Source: Hyphomonadaceae bacterium UBA1849
GTDB lineage: Bacteria > Pseudomonadota > Alphaproteobacteria > Caulobacterales > Hyphomonadaceae
Assembly (NCBI GenBank): GCA_002338565.1
Contig: DDIN01000009.1
Coordinates: 1-6,050, forward strand
Length of the DNA stretch: 6,050 nt
Direction: 5' to 3'
The translations under genes were made by a program, and so were the position numbers. Positions within the stretch are counted from its first letter, which is position 1; every line of letters begins with the position of its first letter. Shown one piece after another: positions 1-6,050 of the stretch. The notes under the pieces are model-generated. The model worked only from the letters and a program-made list of their open reading frames with translations. It made no database searches and was not told the origin of the DNA.

Positions 1-423
1 GAAATTCTAGAGCCGAAGCGTTTCCTAGTCGGGATTGCCAAAAATATTGCGCGCTCCGAAATCGAGCGTCAATCGAAAAGTCTGGTCGGCTTGTTGGAAG
101 ACGTCACCCCGCGGGCGTACATATCGGATGAGCCCTCAGTCGAGGCGGTTGTTGATTCCCGGCGACGCATGCAGGTGTTTTCACAAGCAATCGGCGAACT
201 TCCCCCGCAGTGTCAGATGGTATTTGTTCTAAAGTACTTCTATGGGGCTTCGCATAAGGACATATCTGCCAAGCTGGACATCGCGATCAGCACCGTGGAA
301 AAGCATGTTGCCCTGGGATTGAGACGCTGTCGTCAGCATATGATGAACGCGCAACAAGGAGATGCGACCGACGTCTCGGAATCCAATGTGCTAGGCTTAG
401 AATCCTGGCGAAAGTCTCGGTGA
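1..423 (+). CDS. ECF (FecI-type) RNA polymerase sigma factor, 5' end missing
   Basis: This is the C-terminal 140 residues of an extracytoplasmic-function sigma factor, open from the first base in frame 1 and ending with TGA at 421-423. The opening residues (RFLVGIAKNIARSEIERQ) match the end of sigma region 2, with the usual 'R-x-x-L-x-x-I-A-x-N' pattern. After an acidic linker, residues about 60-112 form region 4: LPPQCQMVFVLKYFYG, then a helix-turn-helix (HKDISAKLDIAISTVEKHV) that would read the -35 element. A tail of about 25 residues follows. Full-length family members are near 160-190 residues, so roughly 30-50 residues lie upstream. The fecR-like gene starts six bases after the stop, as in fecI-fecR pairs; the sigma factor probably drives the receptor operon downstream. 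Family assignment is firm, target promoters are inferred. No internal start is proposed because coding sense runs off the left edge. Confidence 0.93.
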   Translation, partial: EILEPKRFLVGIAKNIARSEIERQSKSLVGLLEDVTPRAYISDEPSVEAVVDSRRRMQVFSQAIGELPPQCQMVFVLKYFYGASHKDISAKLDIAISTVEKHVALGLRRCRQHMMNAQQGDATDVSESNVLGLESWRKSR

Positions 424-429
424 TCGAAA

Positions 430-1494
430 ATGAACGACGAACGAAAAACTGAATTCGCGGATCAGATCATCGCAGAAGCCTCTTCATGGGTTGCGCAATT
501 GGAAACCGGGAATTTGTCTCGTGCGGATATCGCCGCGCTGAGAGAGTGGATCTCGCGCAGTCCTGCGCATGCCACCGAAATCCGAGCTGTTGCGCAACTG
601 TCTGGTCAATTGAGTGAACTCACAGACTGCCTGCAATTTGTGGAACACGAACGGCGCAGCCGCGCGGGCGTGCGAAGAGAAATTCGTCGTCCAAGGATCA
701 TCGGCGCCTTTGCCGCAATGGCAATGCTGGCTGGAATATTCACGATCTATTCGGAAACTTTCATCCGCCATACGCCTGAGGCGTTCGCGTTTACGACCCT
801 CACTGGAGAATATGAAACACACACATTGAGCGATGGGTCCGTGGTCAAGCTGAATACGAACAGCCGCATGACGATAGAATATACAAAAGACGAGAGGAGC
901 GTGACCTTGCTGTTTGGCGAGGCATTTTTCGATGTCGCGTCCGATCCAAGCCGCCCCTTTAGCGTCCAGGCCGGACGCTCAAGATCAGAAGCCCTCGGAA
1001 CGTCATTTTCAGTCAGATTGGATGACGACTTCGCTGCGCTCTCGGTCCTGGAGGGCGTGGTGTCGTTCTCGCAAAATATCGTTAGCGCGGCGGCGCAGGA
1101 AAATGAATCGCCGCATAGCGGAGATATCGTTTTGAATGCAGGCCAGACGATCTCAATACAAAATGATCCTTCGCCAACCGTAACCCTGAGTGCGTCGCAA
1201 ATTCAGCTCGTGCCCGAACGGGAATTGATGCGCCGTTTGTCGTGGAGAGAGGGACTAATCGAGTTTTCTGATACGCCACTTCAAGAGGTTGTTGAAGAAG
1301 TAAACCGCCACATCCAGTCGCCGCTGCAAATCGGAGATGATCGCTTGAGCGAGATGCGCATTGGCGGGATTTATCGCGCCGGCGACCAAGCCGCGATGCT
1401 CGAAGCATTTGAACGTTTAGGGATCGAAGTAGATCAATCGGATCCATCAAGTATCGTTCTACGCGCGGGCAATACAGCAGAAGATACATTGTGA
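430..1494 (+). CDS. FecR-type transmembrane sigma factor regulator
   Basis: This 354-residue inner-membrane protein relays receptor occupancy to the sigma factor encoded just upstream. Residues about 8-60 form the cytoplasmic N-terminal FecR/DUF4880 domain (ASSWVAQLETG, then LREWISRSPAHATE), which binds sigma. An arginine-rich stretch at 75-89 precedes a single membrane segment at about 90-108. The periplasmic FecR domain follows (about 118-215; LSDGSVVKLNTNS, LFGEAFFDVA). ALG-TSFSV at 187-195 holds the Gly190-Thr191 pair that corresponds to the self-cleavage site described in several FecR-like regulators. The C-terminal part, from W282 (WREGLIEFSDTPLQEVVEEVN), resembles the domain that docks to a receptor STN domain. 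Length and domain order are normal. The ATG at 430 has a GGTGA at 419-423 overlapping the sigma stop, which suggests translational coupling. Whether it acts as a pure anti-sigma factor or as an activator cannot be decided here. Confidence 0.93.
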   Translation: MNDERKTEFADQIIAEASSWVAQLETGNLSRADIAALREWISRSPAHATEIRAVAQLSGQLSELTDCLQFVEHERRSRAGVRREIRRPRIIGAFAAMAMLAGIFTIYSETFIRHTPEAFAFTTLTGEYETHTLSDGSVVKLNTNSRMTIEYTKDERSVTLLFGEAFFDVASDPSRPFSVQAGRSRSEALGTSFSVRLDDDFAALSVLEGVVSFSQNIVSAAAQENESPHSGDIVLNAGQTISIQNDPSPTVTLSASQIQLVPERELMRRLSWREGLIEFSDTPLQEVVEEVNRHIQSPLQIGDDRLSEMRIGGIYRAGDQAAMLEAFERLGIEVDQSDPSSIVLRAGNTAEDTL

Positions 1495-1648
1495 TTGTTT
1501 GGAACGTCCGCCCAAGGTCGCCTCGCGTCATCGCTGTGAAACTGCGCAAGTCCGCACAAAAGACCTCAAAAAACGTTGCGACCCACTGGAGGATTTTTCT
1601 CCTGAACCGGACTAGTGCTTATGGCTGTCTCGAAACGAGGTGTGGGCC
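1495..1648 (+). other. Intergenic region expected to carry the receptor promoter
   Basis: This gap of about 154 bases separates the regulator pair from the receptor. In FecIRA-type loci the sigma-dependent promoter lies here. GGAAC at 1501-1505 resembles an ECF -35 element, but the nearest CGTC (1526-1529) is 20 bases away, longer than the usual 16-17, so no promoter is called. A weak four-base-pair hairpin (GGAG 1588-1591 / CTCC 1599-1602) encloses a T-run but lacks a following U tract, so it is not a convincing terminator. The region contains no supported gene. Confidence 0.4.
1637..1640 (+). promoter_or_regulatory. Shine-Dalgarno favouring the GTG start at 1649
   Basis: GAGG at 1637-1640 lies eight bases before GTG 1649. 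The competing GTG at 1640 overlaps this motif. The competing ATG at 1670 has GGAGG (1665-1669) directly abutting it, with no spacer, which is too close for normal initiation. ATG 1670 would nevertheless give a neat short signal peptide, so it stays possible. Confidence 0.45.
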
Positions 1649-4222
1649 GTGAGCAAAAGCTGCTGGAGGATGTCATCGTCGATTAAGAAATTGCTTCTGT
1701 CATGCGCGTTGGCTTGCGCCTTTATGCACTCCTTAGCATACGGACAGAATCAAAACGCTCTTGAACGATCCATTAATTTGGAAGCGCAAAACGCGGAACA
1801 GGCGGTTAAAACCCTCGCCCGCGAATTCCAGCGCTCGGTCTTTTTCCAGGCAGAAGATATCGCGGCAGAAACGACGAATCCCGTGCGGGGCATCGTTTCT
1901 CTTCAAACTGCGTTAGCGCGCATGTTCGAAGGCACATCCCTCACCGGCAGTTTGACAAAGAGCGGAGCGATCATCGTATCGCCTCGCGAGATAACAGATA
2001 CGTCGGGAGGACAAGACGATATGAAGAACTCTGTTTTGAGCGTCACCAGCGCGCTCGCGGTTATGGCGGGTAATGCCGTCGCCCAAGAGGCCGCGCCCAT
2101 AGAGGCGGCGCCGACCGTAGAAGTGCAGGAAGATCGAACTCTAGGACTGGATACGGTCACCGTCACAGCGCGTCGAACTGAAGAAAGCCTGCAAGACGTG
2201 CCTGCCGCCATGGCAGTTGTTTCGCCTGAAATCGTTGCTGCTCAACGCATCCAGTCGGTGAACCAGATCCTGGAAATTACGCCAGGTGCAACATTCACCA
2301 GTCTGAATAAGGGTCAGCAAGATTTTAGCATTCGCGGCATTAGCTCTCAAACGGAAGGGGCCGCGGGAGACTCAGCCGTTGCGACCTATATCGATAATGT
2401 TGCCATCGGCCGCGATTTTGCCAAATCGTTTGAGTTCTTCGATATTGCTCAGGTTGAAGTCTTGCGCGGACCACAGGGCACAAGTTTTGGGCGCAATGCA
2501 TCTGCAGGCCTCATTCATATTATCAGCAAGCGCCCAACTTCGGAGACAGATGGGTTCTTCGAAGCAACGGCCGGGAATTATGGCCTGATCGATGCAAGCG
2601 GCGCCTTTGGTGGCGCGATCGCAGACGGCGTGAGCGGACGTATCAGCGTGCACTATGACGAACGCGAAGGGTATACGACCGATACATCATCGGGCCGCGA
2701 TGTCGATCCTGAGCAAAACACGACCATTCGAGGCCAGTTGCTGTTCGAACCCAGTGAGACGTTTGAACTCTTGCTGCGTGGAACCTGGTCACAAGACGAT
2801 GATGGATCAACGGTTCGTCGTGGACCCGATTGCACGATCCCCTATCTGGGCGCCCCGTTCGGCGATTATACCGAACCGTGCGATGAGTGGGAAACCGATG
2901 CGTCTGATCGCGATAATCTGACTCAAGAACGCACGATCATCAGCACCTCAGCTGAAGCGGTTTGGAACTTGACCCCAGGCGTCCGCCTGACCTCTGTTAC
3001 CGGATATCTCGATGCGGAGATGGAGCGTTCGCAAGACATTTTCGGAACGCCGCTCGATCTCTTGATTTCATCAAGCGTGGACGAAGCCTGGCAATTCTCG
3101 CAAGAGGTTCGTCTCGACAATTATCCTGCAAACGAGCCATTCCAGTGGCTCGCCGGATTGTACTATTACAATGATGATCACAACCGCGATGGTGACGATC
3201 GCGATGTTCTGCCCTTCGCCGGACCATTTGCGACGCAGTCGACGCTCATGACCAACAACAAGACAACGAGCTACGGTCTGTTTGGGCGTGCCGGATTCGA
3301 TCTCTCTGATCGCCTCAACCTGACGCTGGGCGGGCGCTATACTATCGATGAAAAGGACTTCTCGGTATTCCACAGTGCGACTGGCGGCGTGGCCTCCATC
3401 TTTGTCGACCCAGCCGAAGACCCAGTCGATGTTCAAATCAAGGACGAGTGGAACAAGTTCACGGGTTCAGCGTCGATCAGCTACGACCTGACCGATGACG
3501 CGATCCTGTATGGCTTGATTTCCCAAGGCTATAAAGCTGGCGGTTTCGACGGCGAACCCAGCACCCGCCTCGCAGCGCTGACGCCATTTGATGAAGAATC
3601 ATCGACAAATTACGAACTCGGCATCAAGTCAGAACTGTTCAATCGCCGGGTTCGCCTGAATACGTCCGTGTTCTACGTCGATTACGAAGACTTACAGGTT
3701 GCCGATTTCTTGCCATCCGGGGCACCCATCATCGTCAACTCTGGCGGCGCTAAAGTTACTGGTTTCGAACTAGAATCTGTGGCGTCGGTCAACGAGTATC
3801 TTCAGCTGTCCGGATCATTCGCCTTGATGGATGCCGAACTTGAAGGTGAAGTCGGCGGAGTCTCGGTCGCGGGCAATCGCCCCGACAATGCACCGGAGTG
3901 GACGGTGAATTTGGCTGCAGATTTCACCATTCCTCTGGATGGCGGATCAGAGCTTGGGTTGCGCGCCGACTATACCGCGCGCAGCGATGTTTTCGATGGC
4001 CCCTTCGGCGACGTCGACACTATCAGACCTGAAGTTCACTTTTTCGGTGCACAGGTATCATGGCTGTCGCCTGATCAGGATTGGGAAGTTGCCATTTGGG
4101 GGCGGAACCTGACGGAGGAGGCTGACGTATTGTCGCGCGGCCCGGTCTCGACCGTCCTGCAATCGCCAACGGCGTTTGGTGCCCCAAAAACCTACGGGAT
4201 TACGCTTCGCAAGACGCTTTGA
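1649..4222 (+). CDS. TonB-dependent outer-membrane receptor with N-terminal STN signalling domain
   Basis: This 857-residue protein is a transducer-type receptor that imports an unknown ligand using TonB energy and signals to FecR. Numbered from GTG 1649: signal peptide 1-32 (KKLLLSCALACAFM, cleavage near AYG|QNQ); STN domain about 39-114 (SINLEAQNAEQAVKTLAREF to GAIIVSP); an unusual linker at 125-145 that is itself a full signal peptide; TonB box-like DTVTVTAR at 168-175; plug about 177-295 (SLQDVPAAMAVVS, FSIRGISS, VEVLRGPQGTSFGRNASAG); and a 22-strand-type barrel to the end. Two cysteines (395 and 411) could form a loop disulphide. The last residue is Leu (YGITLRKTL) rather than the usual aromatic. 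Codons 125-857 alone make a complete 733-residue receptor preceded by a strong ribosome site, so the gene looks like an STN-receptor fusion or a dual-start gene. An iron-siderophore ligand is the default guess from FecIR linkage; other ligands are equally open. Confidence 0.93.
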   Translation: MSKSCWRMSSSIKKLLLSCALACAFMHSLAYGQNQNALERSINLEAQNAEQAVKTLAREFQRSVFFQAEDIAAETTNPVRGIVSLQTALARMFEGTSLTGSLTKSGAIIVSPREITDTSGGQDDMKNSVLSVTSALAVMAGNAVAQEAAPIEAAPTVEVQEDRTLGLDTVTVTARRTEESLQDVPAAMAVVSPEIVAAQRIQSVNQILEITPGATFTSLNKGQQDFSIRGISSQTEGAAGDSAVATYIDNVAIGRDFAKSFEFFDIAQVEVLRGPQGTSFGRNASAGLIHIISKRPTSETDGFFEATAGNYGLIDASGAFGGAIADGVSGRISVHYDEREGYTTDTSSGRDVDPEQNTTIRGQLLFEPSETFELLLRGTWSQDDDGSTVRRGPDCTIPYLGAPFGDYTEPCDEWETDASDRDNLTQERTIISTSAEAVWNLTPGVRLTSVTGYLDAEMERSQDIFGTPLDLLISSSVDEAWQFSQEVRLDNYPANEPFQWLAGLYYYNDDHNRDGDDRDVLPFAGPFATQSTLMTNNKTTSYGLFGRAGFDLSDRLNLTLGGRYTIDEKDFSVFHSATGGVASIFVDPAEDPVDVQIKDEWNKFTGSASISYDLTDDAILYGLISQGYKAGGFDGEPSTRLAALTPFDEESSTNYELGIKSELFNRRVRLNTSVFYVDYEDLQVADFLPSGAPIIVNSGGAKVTGFELESVASVNEYLQLSGSFALMDAELEGEVGGVSVAGNRPDNAPEWTVNLAADFTIPLDGGSELGLRADYTARSDVFDGPFGDVDTIRPEVHFFGAQVSWLSPDQDWEVAIWGRNLTEEADVLSRGPVSTVLQSPTAFGAPKTYGITLRKTL
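2006..2023 (+). promoter_or_regulatory. Internal ribosome binding site and ATG within the receptor gene
   Basis: GGAGGA at 2006-2011 lies nine bases before ATG 2021, in frame with the receptor. This is the best Shine-Dalgarno match seen in the window. The ATG begins MKNSVLSVTSALAVMAGNAVA|QEAAP: a basic residue, a hydrophobic core and an AxA signal peptidase I site. Initiation here would give a 733-residue receptor with its own export signal, TonB box, plug and barrel but no STN domain. Sequence features are seen directly; use of the start is inferred. Confidence 0.6.
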
Positions 4223-4228
4223 TCAACA

Positions 4229-4252
4229 GCGCCGCGGTCGAGGTCGCGGCGC
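4229..4252 (+). other. GC-rich hairpin between receptor and hydrolase genes
   Basis: GCGCCGCG (4229-4236) pairs perfectly with CGCGGCGC (4245-4252). Two G-T wobble pairs extend the stem to ten, leaving a CGAG loop (4239-4242). It begins six bases after the receptor stop. There is no T-run after it, so it is not a standard terminator. It may protect the 3' end of receptor mRNA or reduce read-through into the hydrolase gene; both roles are inferred. Confidence 0.6.
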
Positions 4253-4281
4253 AACAATGACATCCAATTCAAATCACGAAC

Positions 4282-4285
4282 AGGA
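4282..4285 (+). promoter_or_regulatory. Shine-Dalgarno of the hydrolase gene
   Basis: AGGA at 4282-4285 lies seven bases before ATG 4293. This decides the start over upstream in-frame candidates: GTG 4176 lies inside the receptor gene, and ATG 4257 has no ribosome site and follows the hairpin directly. Only the 4293 start places a signal peptide at the N-terminus. Confidence 0.65.
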
Positions 4286-4292
4286 TAATCAA

Positions 4293-5480
4293 ATGAATAA
4301 ATTCATTACCGCGATTGCGTTCGCCGTTTCGGCGGTGTTCACCAGCACCGGCTGCGCGCAGGAAATCATCAATGGCGAACTCCACGTCCCCGAGCGGCGA
4401 ATAGAAGGCTTCATCTATGACGGCGCTGATCGCGCCATCGTGTTGGAGACGATTTCGAAAATCACGACCCGTGATGGCAATGACCCTGGATCCTGGGTCT
4501 ATGAATGGACGAAAGTGGCAGACGCAGAGTTAGGACGCGCGGAACAAGCGGCTGAATCTGACCAGAATGCGCAGGCCGAAACGCTGTTCTTTTCAGCCGC
4601 CAATTATTATGCGATTGCAGGCTTCCCAGAATACCACAGCGATGCCGAACGCGACGCGCTGCTTAAACACTTCCGCGCTTATGAGCGCGGCGGCGCCTAC
4701 ATGGCCGCACCGATGCAAGTGATCTCGGTCGAGGCGCGAGGCCGAAGCTTCAACACCTATTTCCATCGCCCCGCTGGAATAGACCACCCACCGCTAATCC
4801 TCTGGACCCACGGCACCGACAAATTCAAGGGACACGCCTACAAGACCGTGAAACGTCTCCTCGATCGCGGGTTCGCAGTTGTCACTTTCGATTTGGCTGG
4901 GACGGGCGAAAGCACATTCTGGGATCTCCTCTCTGATGGCGAATTCGTCCACCAAGCCGTATTGGACGCGTACGCGTCGCGAGACGACGTTGACGCGTCC
5001 AATATATTCGAAGTCGGCGTCAGCTTTGGTGGTCATTACGCCGCCAAAATGGCGGCCAGGAACGATCCACGCCTGCGCGCCGTCGCATCTCTCTGTGGCC
5101 CGATACACAGCCCGTTCATGCAAACGACCGAAGAAATCGCGTATATCCTTGGGACCGAAGAAGGTGCGACGGTGCGAGCCTTTGCCCACCGCATAGGCGC
5201 CGACCCTTCCAATCCGGATCAGGTCGCTTCATCGATCCGTCAATTCTCACTCGTGGAACAAGGCCTAATTGGTCAGGGCCAAACCATCAAAACGCCGCTG
5301 CTCGTCATGAATGGCGGGCGGGATCCGCTCTCACCGATTAAGGACCTCCAATTGTTGGCGAATTCTGCCGAGACATCCGAGCTTTGGGTGATGGGAATGG
5401 CAGGCCATTGCGCGCGAGACTATTTCGAGCCCGCCGTTACCGATGTTGCAGAATGGTTGTGGCAGTACGCGTCGGAATAA
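4293..5480 (+). CDS. Exported alpha/beta hydrolase, FrsA-like
   Basis: This 395-residue protein is a serine hydrolase of unknown substrate. Numbered from ATG 4293: residues 1-22 are a signal peptide (NKFITAIAFAVSAVF, cleavage probably GCA|QE). Cys21 preceded by S-T-G is a poor lipobox, so a soluble periplasmic protein is more likely than a lipoprotein. Residues about 50-135 are helical (WVYEWTKVADAELGRAEQAA, ANYYAIAGFPEY), as in the N-terminal domain of FrsA/DUF1100 and dihydropseudooxynicotine hydrolases. The core has an HG oxyanion motif (H173-G174), FDLAGTGES at 199-207, the nucleophile elbow GVSFGG with Ser244, Asp344 (GGRDPLSP) and His372 (MAGHCAR), a complete catalytic triad. It lies 70 bases after the receptor and before a terminator, so it probably shares the receptor transcript and acts on the imported ligand, for instance an ester or lactone. 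Fold and triad are firm; family and substrate are inference. Confidence 0.88.
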   Translation: MNKFITAIAFAVSAVFTSTGCAQEIINGELHVPERRIEGFIYDGADRAIVLETISKITTRDGNDPGSWVYEWTKVADAELGRAEQAAESDQNAQAETLFFSAANYYAIAGFPEYHSDAERDALLKHFRAYERGGAYMAAPMQVISVEARGRSFNTYFHRPAGIDHPPLILWTHGTDKFKGHAYKTVKRLLDRGFAVVTFDLAGTGESTFWDLLSDGEFVHQAVLDAYASRDDVDASNIFEVGVSFGGHYAAKMAARNDPRLRAVASLCGPIHSPFMQTTEEIAYILGTEEGATVRAFAHRIGADPSNPDQVASSIRQFSLVEQGLIGQGQTIKTPLLVMNGGRDPLSPIKDLQLLANSAETSELWVMGMAGHCARDYFEPAVTDVAEWLWQYASE

Positions 5481-5516
5481 CCAAGCGCGACATCTTTTTC
5501 TAAACTCCTCCCTTGG

Positions 5517-5550
5517 GCCAGCGGGTATTTCGATGCCTGCTGGCTTTTTT
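5517..5550 (+). terminator. Intrinsic terminator after the hydrolase gene
   Basis: GCCAGCGGGTAT (5517-5528) pairs with ATGCCTGCTGGC (5533-5544) over twelve positions, two of them G-T wobbles, closed by a TTCG tetraloop and followed by six T (5545-5550). It lies 36 bases after the hydrolase stop and is oriented to end the + strand operon. No T-run follows the stem on the - strand, so it is probably one-directional. Confidence 0.92.
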
Positions 5551-5619
5551 GCGCATCCGCGGCGTCTAGAGGCATAATTTGGTGAGTTGTATCTCTCCTT
5601 GATCGCTGTTCATTGAAAC

Positions 5620-5655
5620 CACCTTCCGTCCCCAACGGGGATATTTTAGAAGGTG
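5620..5655. repeat. Nested inverted repeat (potential RNA hairpin)
   Basis: CACCTTC (5620-5626) is the reverse complement of GAAGGTG (5649-5655). Inside it TCCCC (5629-5633) and GGGGA (5637-5641) form a second arm pair around an AAC loop. The two helices are separated by an uneven internal loop (two bases against seven). No T-run follows on either strand, so it is not called a terminator. Function unknown. Confidence 0.35.
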
Positions 5656-5892
5656 TCTCGCTGAATTGTACATATCTACAGGCGGAGGTGAAGACAGCTT
5701 GCACCTACAGCGCCCGCTCCCGAACGATGCACTTCAAGTCTTGGATGACAACTAAGGTTGGAGCGCAAAACAACAGCTACAGCGCTCTGAGAGACTCGTA
5801 CAACGTGGTTTCCGCATTTGGGCGGACCTCTCAAAAGAAGGTAGTCGAACACCCTCTACGCACTCTACACAGCACGTTGTAGGCAGCTAGGC

Positions 5893-5909
5893 TAGATCCG
5901 ATTGATCTA
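5893..5909. repeat. Short inverted repeat TAGATC-N5-GATCTA
   Basis: Six-base arms at 5893-5898 and 5904-5909 flank the spacer CGATT. The size suits a dimeric regulator site, but no neighbouring promoter or gene is visible in the window, and a six-base match can arise by chance. Confidence 0.25.
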
Positions 5910-6050
5910 ACTGAACAATCTCTCCCTAGCACTGGATGCTGTCAGAGTTGGTTCTGCTCAGAGTACCTGCGTACACCAGCCGACAGGTGAAATTCCTAGT
6001 ACAGTATTTTTTGCTCGATAGACTGTTCCACGTTTGTGCATGTGTAAGCT

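Larger units (their letters stand above)
5551..6050. other. Region without a supported gene
   Basis: These 500 bases are richer in A and T than the operon. No open frame has both a ribosome site and a recognisable protein. The longest + frame (TTG 5613 to 5882, 89 codons) lacks a Shine-Dalgarno and shows no known motif. Frames read on the - strand from the right end are interrupted by stops and resemble nothing known. No tRNA, insertion-sequence end or direct-repeat array was seen. Two short inverted repeats are listed separately. The stretch may be upstream sequence of a gene beyond the window or a decayed remnant. Confidence 0.5.

Noticed and set aside
1501..1529. ECF-like promoter, GGAAC at 1501 with CGTC at 1526
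   Set aside because: The 20-base spacer is longer than the usual 16-17, and the -10 match is short.
1588..1602. Hairpin around a T-run as a terminator after the FecR gene
   Set aside because: The stem is only four base pairs and the T-run is in the loop, not after the stem.
1621..1686. 21-codon upstream ORF (ATG 1621 to TAA 1686) overlapping the receptor start
   Set aside because: No ribosome binding site before the ATG and no leader-peptide codon pattern; overlap is likely chance.
4176..4292. Upstream extension of the hydrolase gene from GTG 4176 or ATG 4257
   Set aside because: It would bury the signal peptide, spans the intergenic hairpin, and neither start has a ribosome site; ATG 4293 does.
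5420..5704. 94-codon - strand frame
   Set aside because: It runs through the intrinsic terminator and into the 3' end of the hydrolase gene, and has no known motif.
5613..5882. 89-codon + strand frame starting with TTG
   Set aside because: No Shine-Dalgarno, no recognisable motif, and composition like surrounding non-coding sequence.
6001..6050. Gene start at the right edge (ATG 6040)
   Set aside because: Only three codons are visible and no ribosome site precedes it.

Overview
The window reads as one cell-surface-signalling locus from a Gram-negative bacterium, followed by about 500 bases without a convincing gene. Outer-membrane receptor architecture, the ECF sigma factor/FecR pair and signal-peptide style point to Alphaproteobacteria, perhaps a Caulobacterales/Hyphomonadaceae or sphingomonad-like lineage. 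That placement is inference from protein style and moderate-to-high GC, not from a marker gene.

Layout, all on the + strand: (1) 1-423, the 3' part of a FecI-type ECF sigma factor gene, cut by the window edge; (2) 430-1494, a FecR-type membrane sigma regulator, six bases downstream and probably co-transcribed; (3) 1495-1648, a non-coding gap where a FecI-dependent promoter would be expected but no clear one is visible; (4) 1649-4222, a TonB-dependent receptor with an N-terminal STN signalling domain; (5) 4223-4292, a short gap with a strong GC-rich hairpin; (6) 4293-5480, an exported alpha/beta hydrolase of FrsA-like appearance; (7) 5517-5550, a strong intrinsic terminator; (8) 5551-6050, no supported gene, two small inverted repeats.

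Working model, by analogy with FecIRA systems: the receptor binds an unknown ligand at the outer membrane, its STN domain contacts the periplasmic end of FecR, FecR activates the sigma factor, and the receptor and hydrolase are expressed. The hydrolase, apparently periplasmic, could cleave an imported ester, lactone or similar substrate. The substrate cannot be read from the sequence.

The most unusual point is inside the receptor gene. Between the STN domain and the TonB box lies a complete second translation start: a GGAGGA Shine-Dalgarno at 2006-2011, an ATG at 2021 and a textbook signal peptide ending AVA|QE. The downstream 733 codons make a full-length ordinary receptor. The gene therefore looks like a secreted STN module fused in frame to a whole receptor gene, and may yield two products: a signalling receptor and an STN-less transporter.
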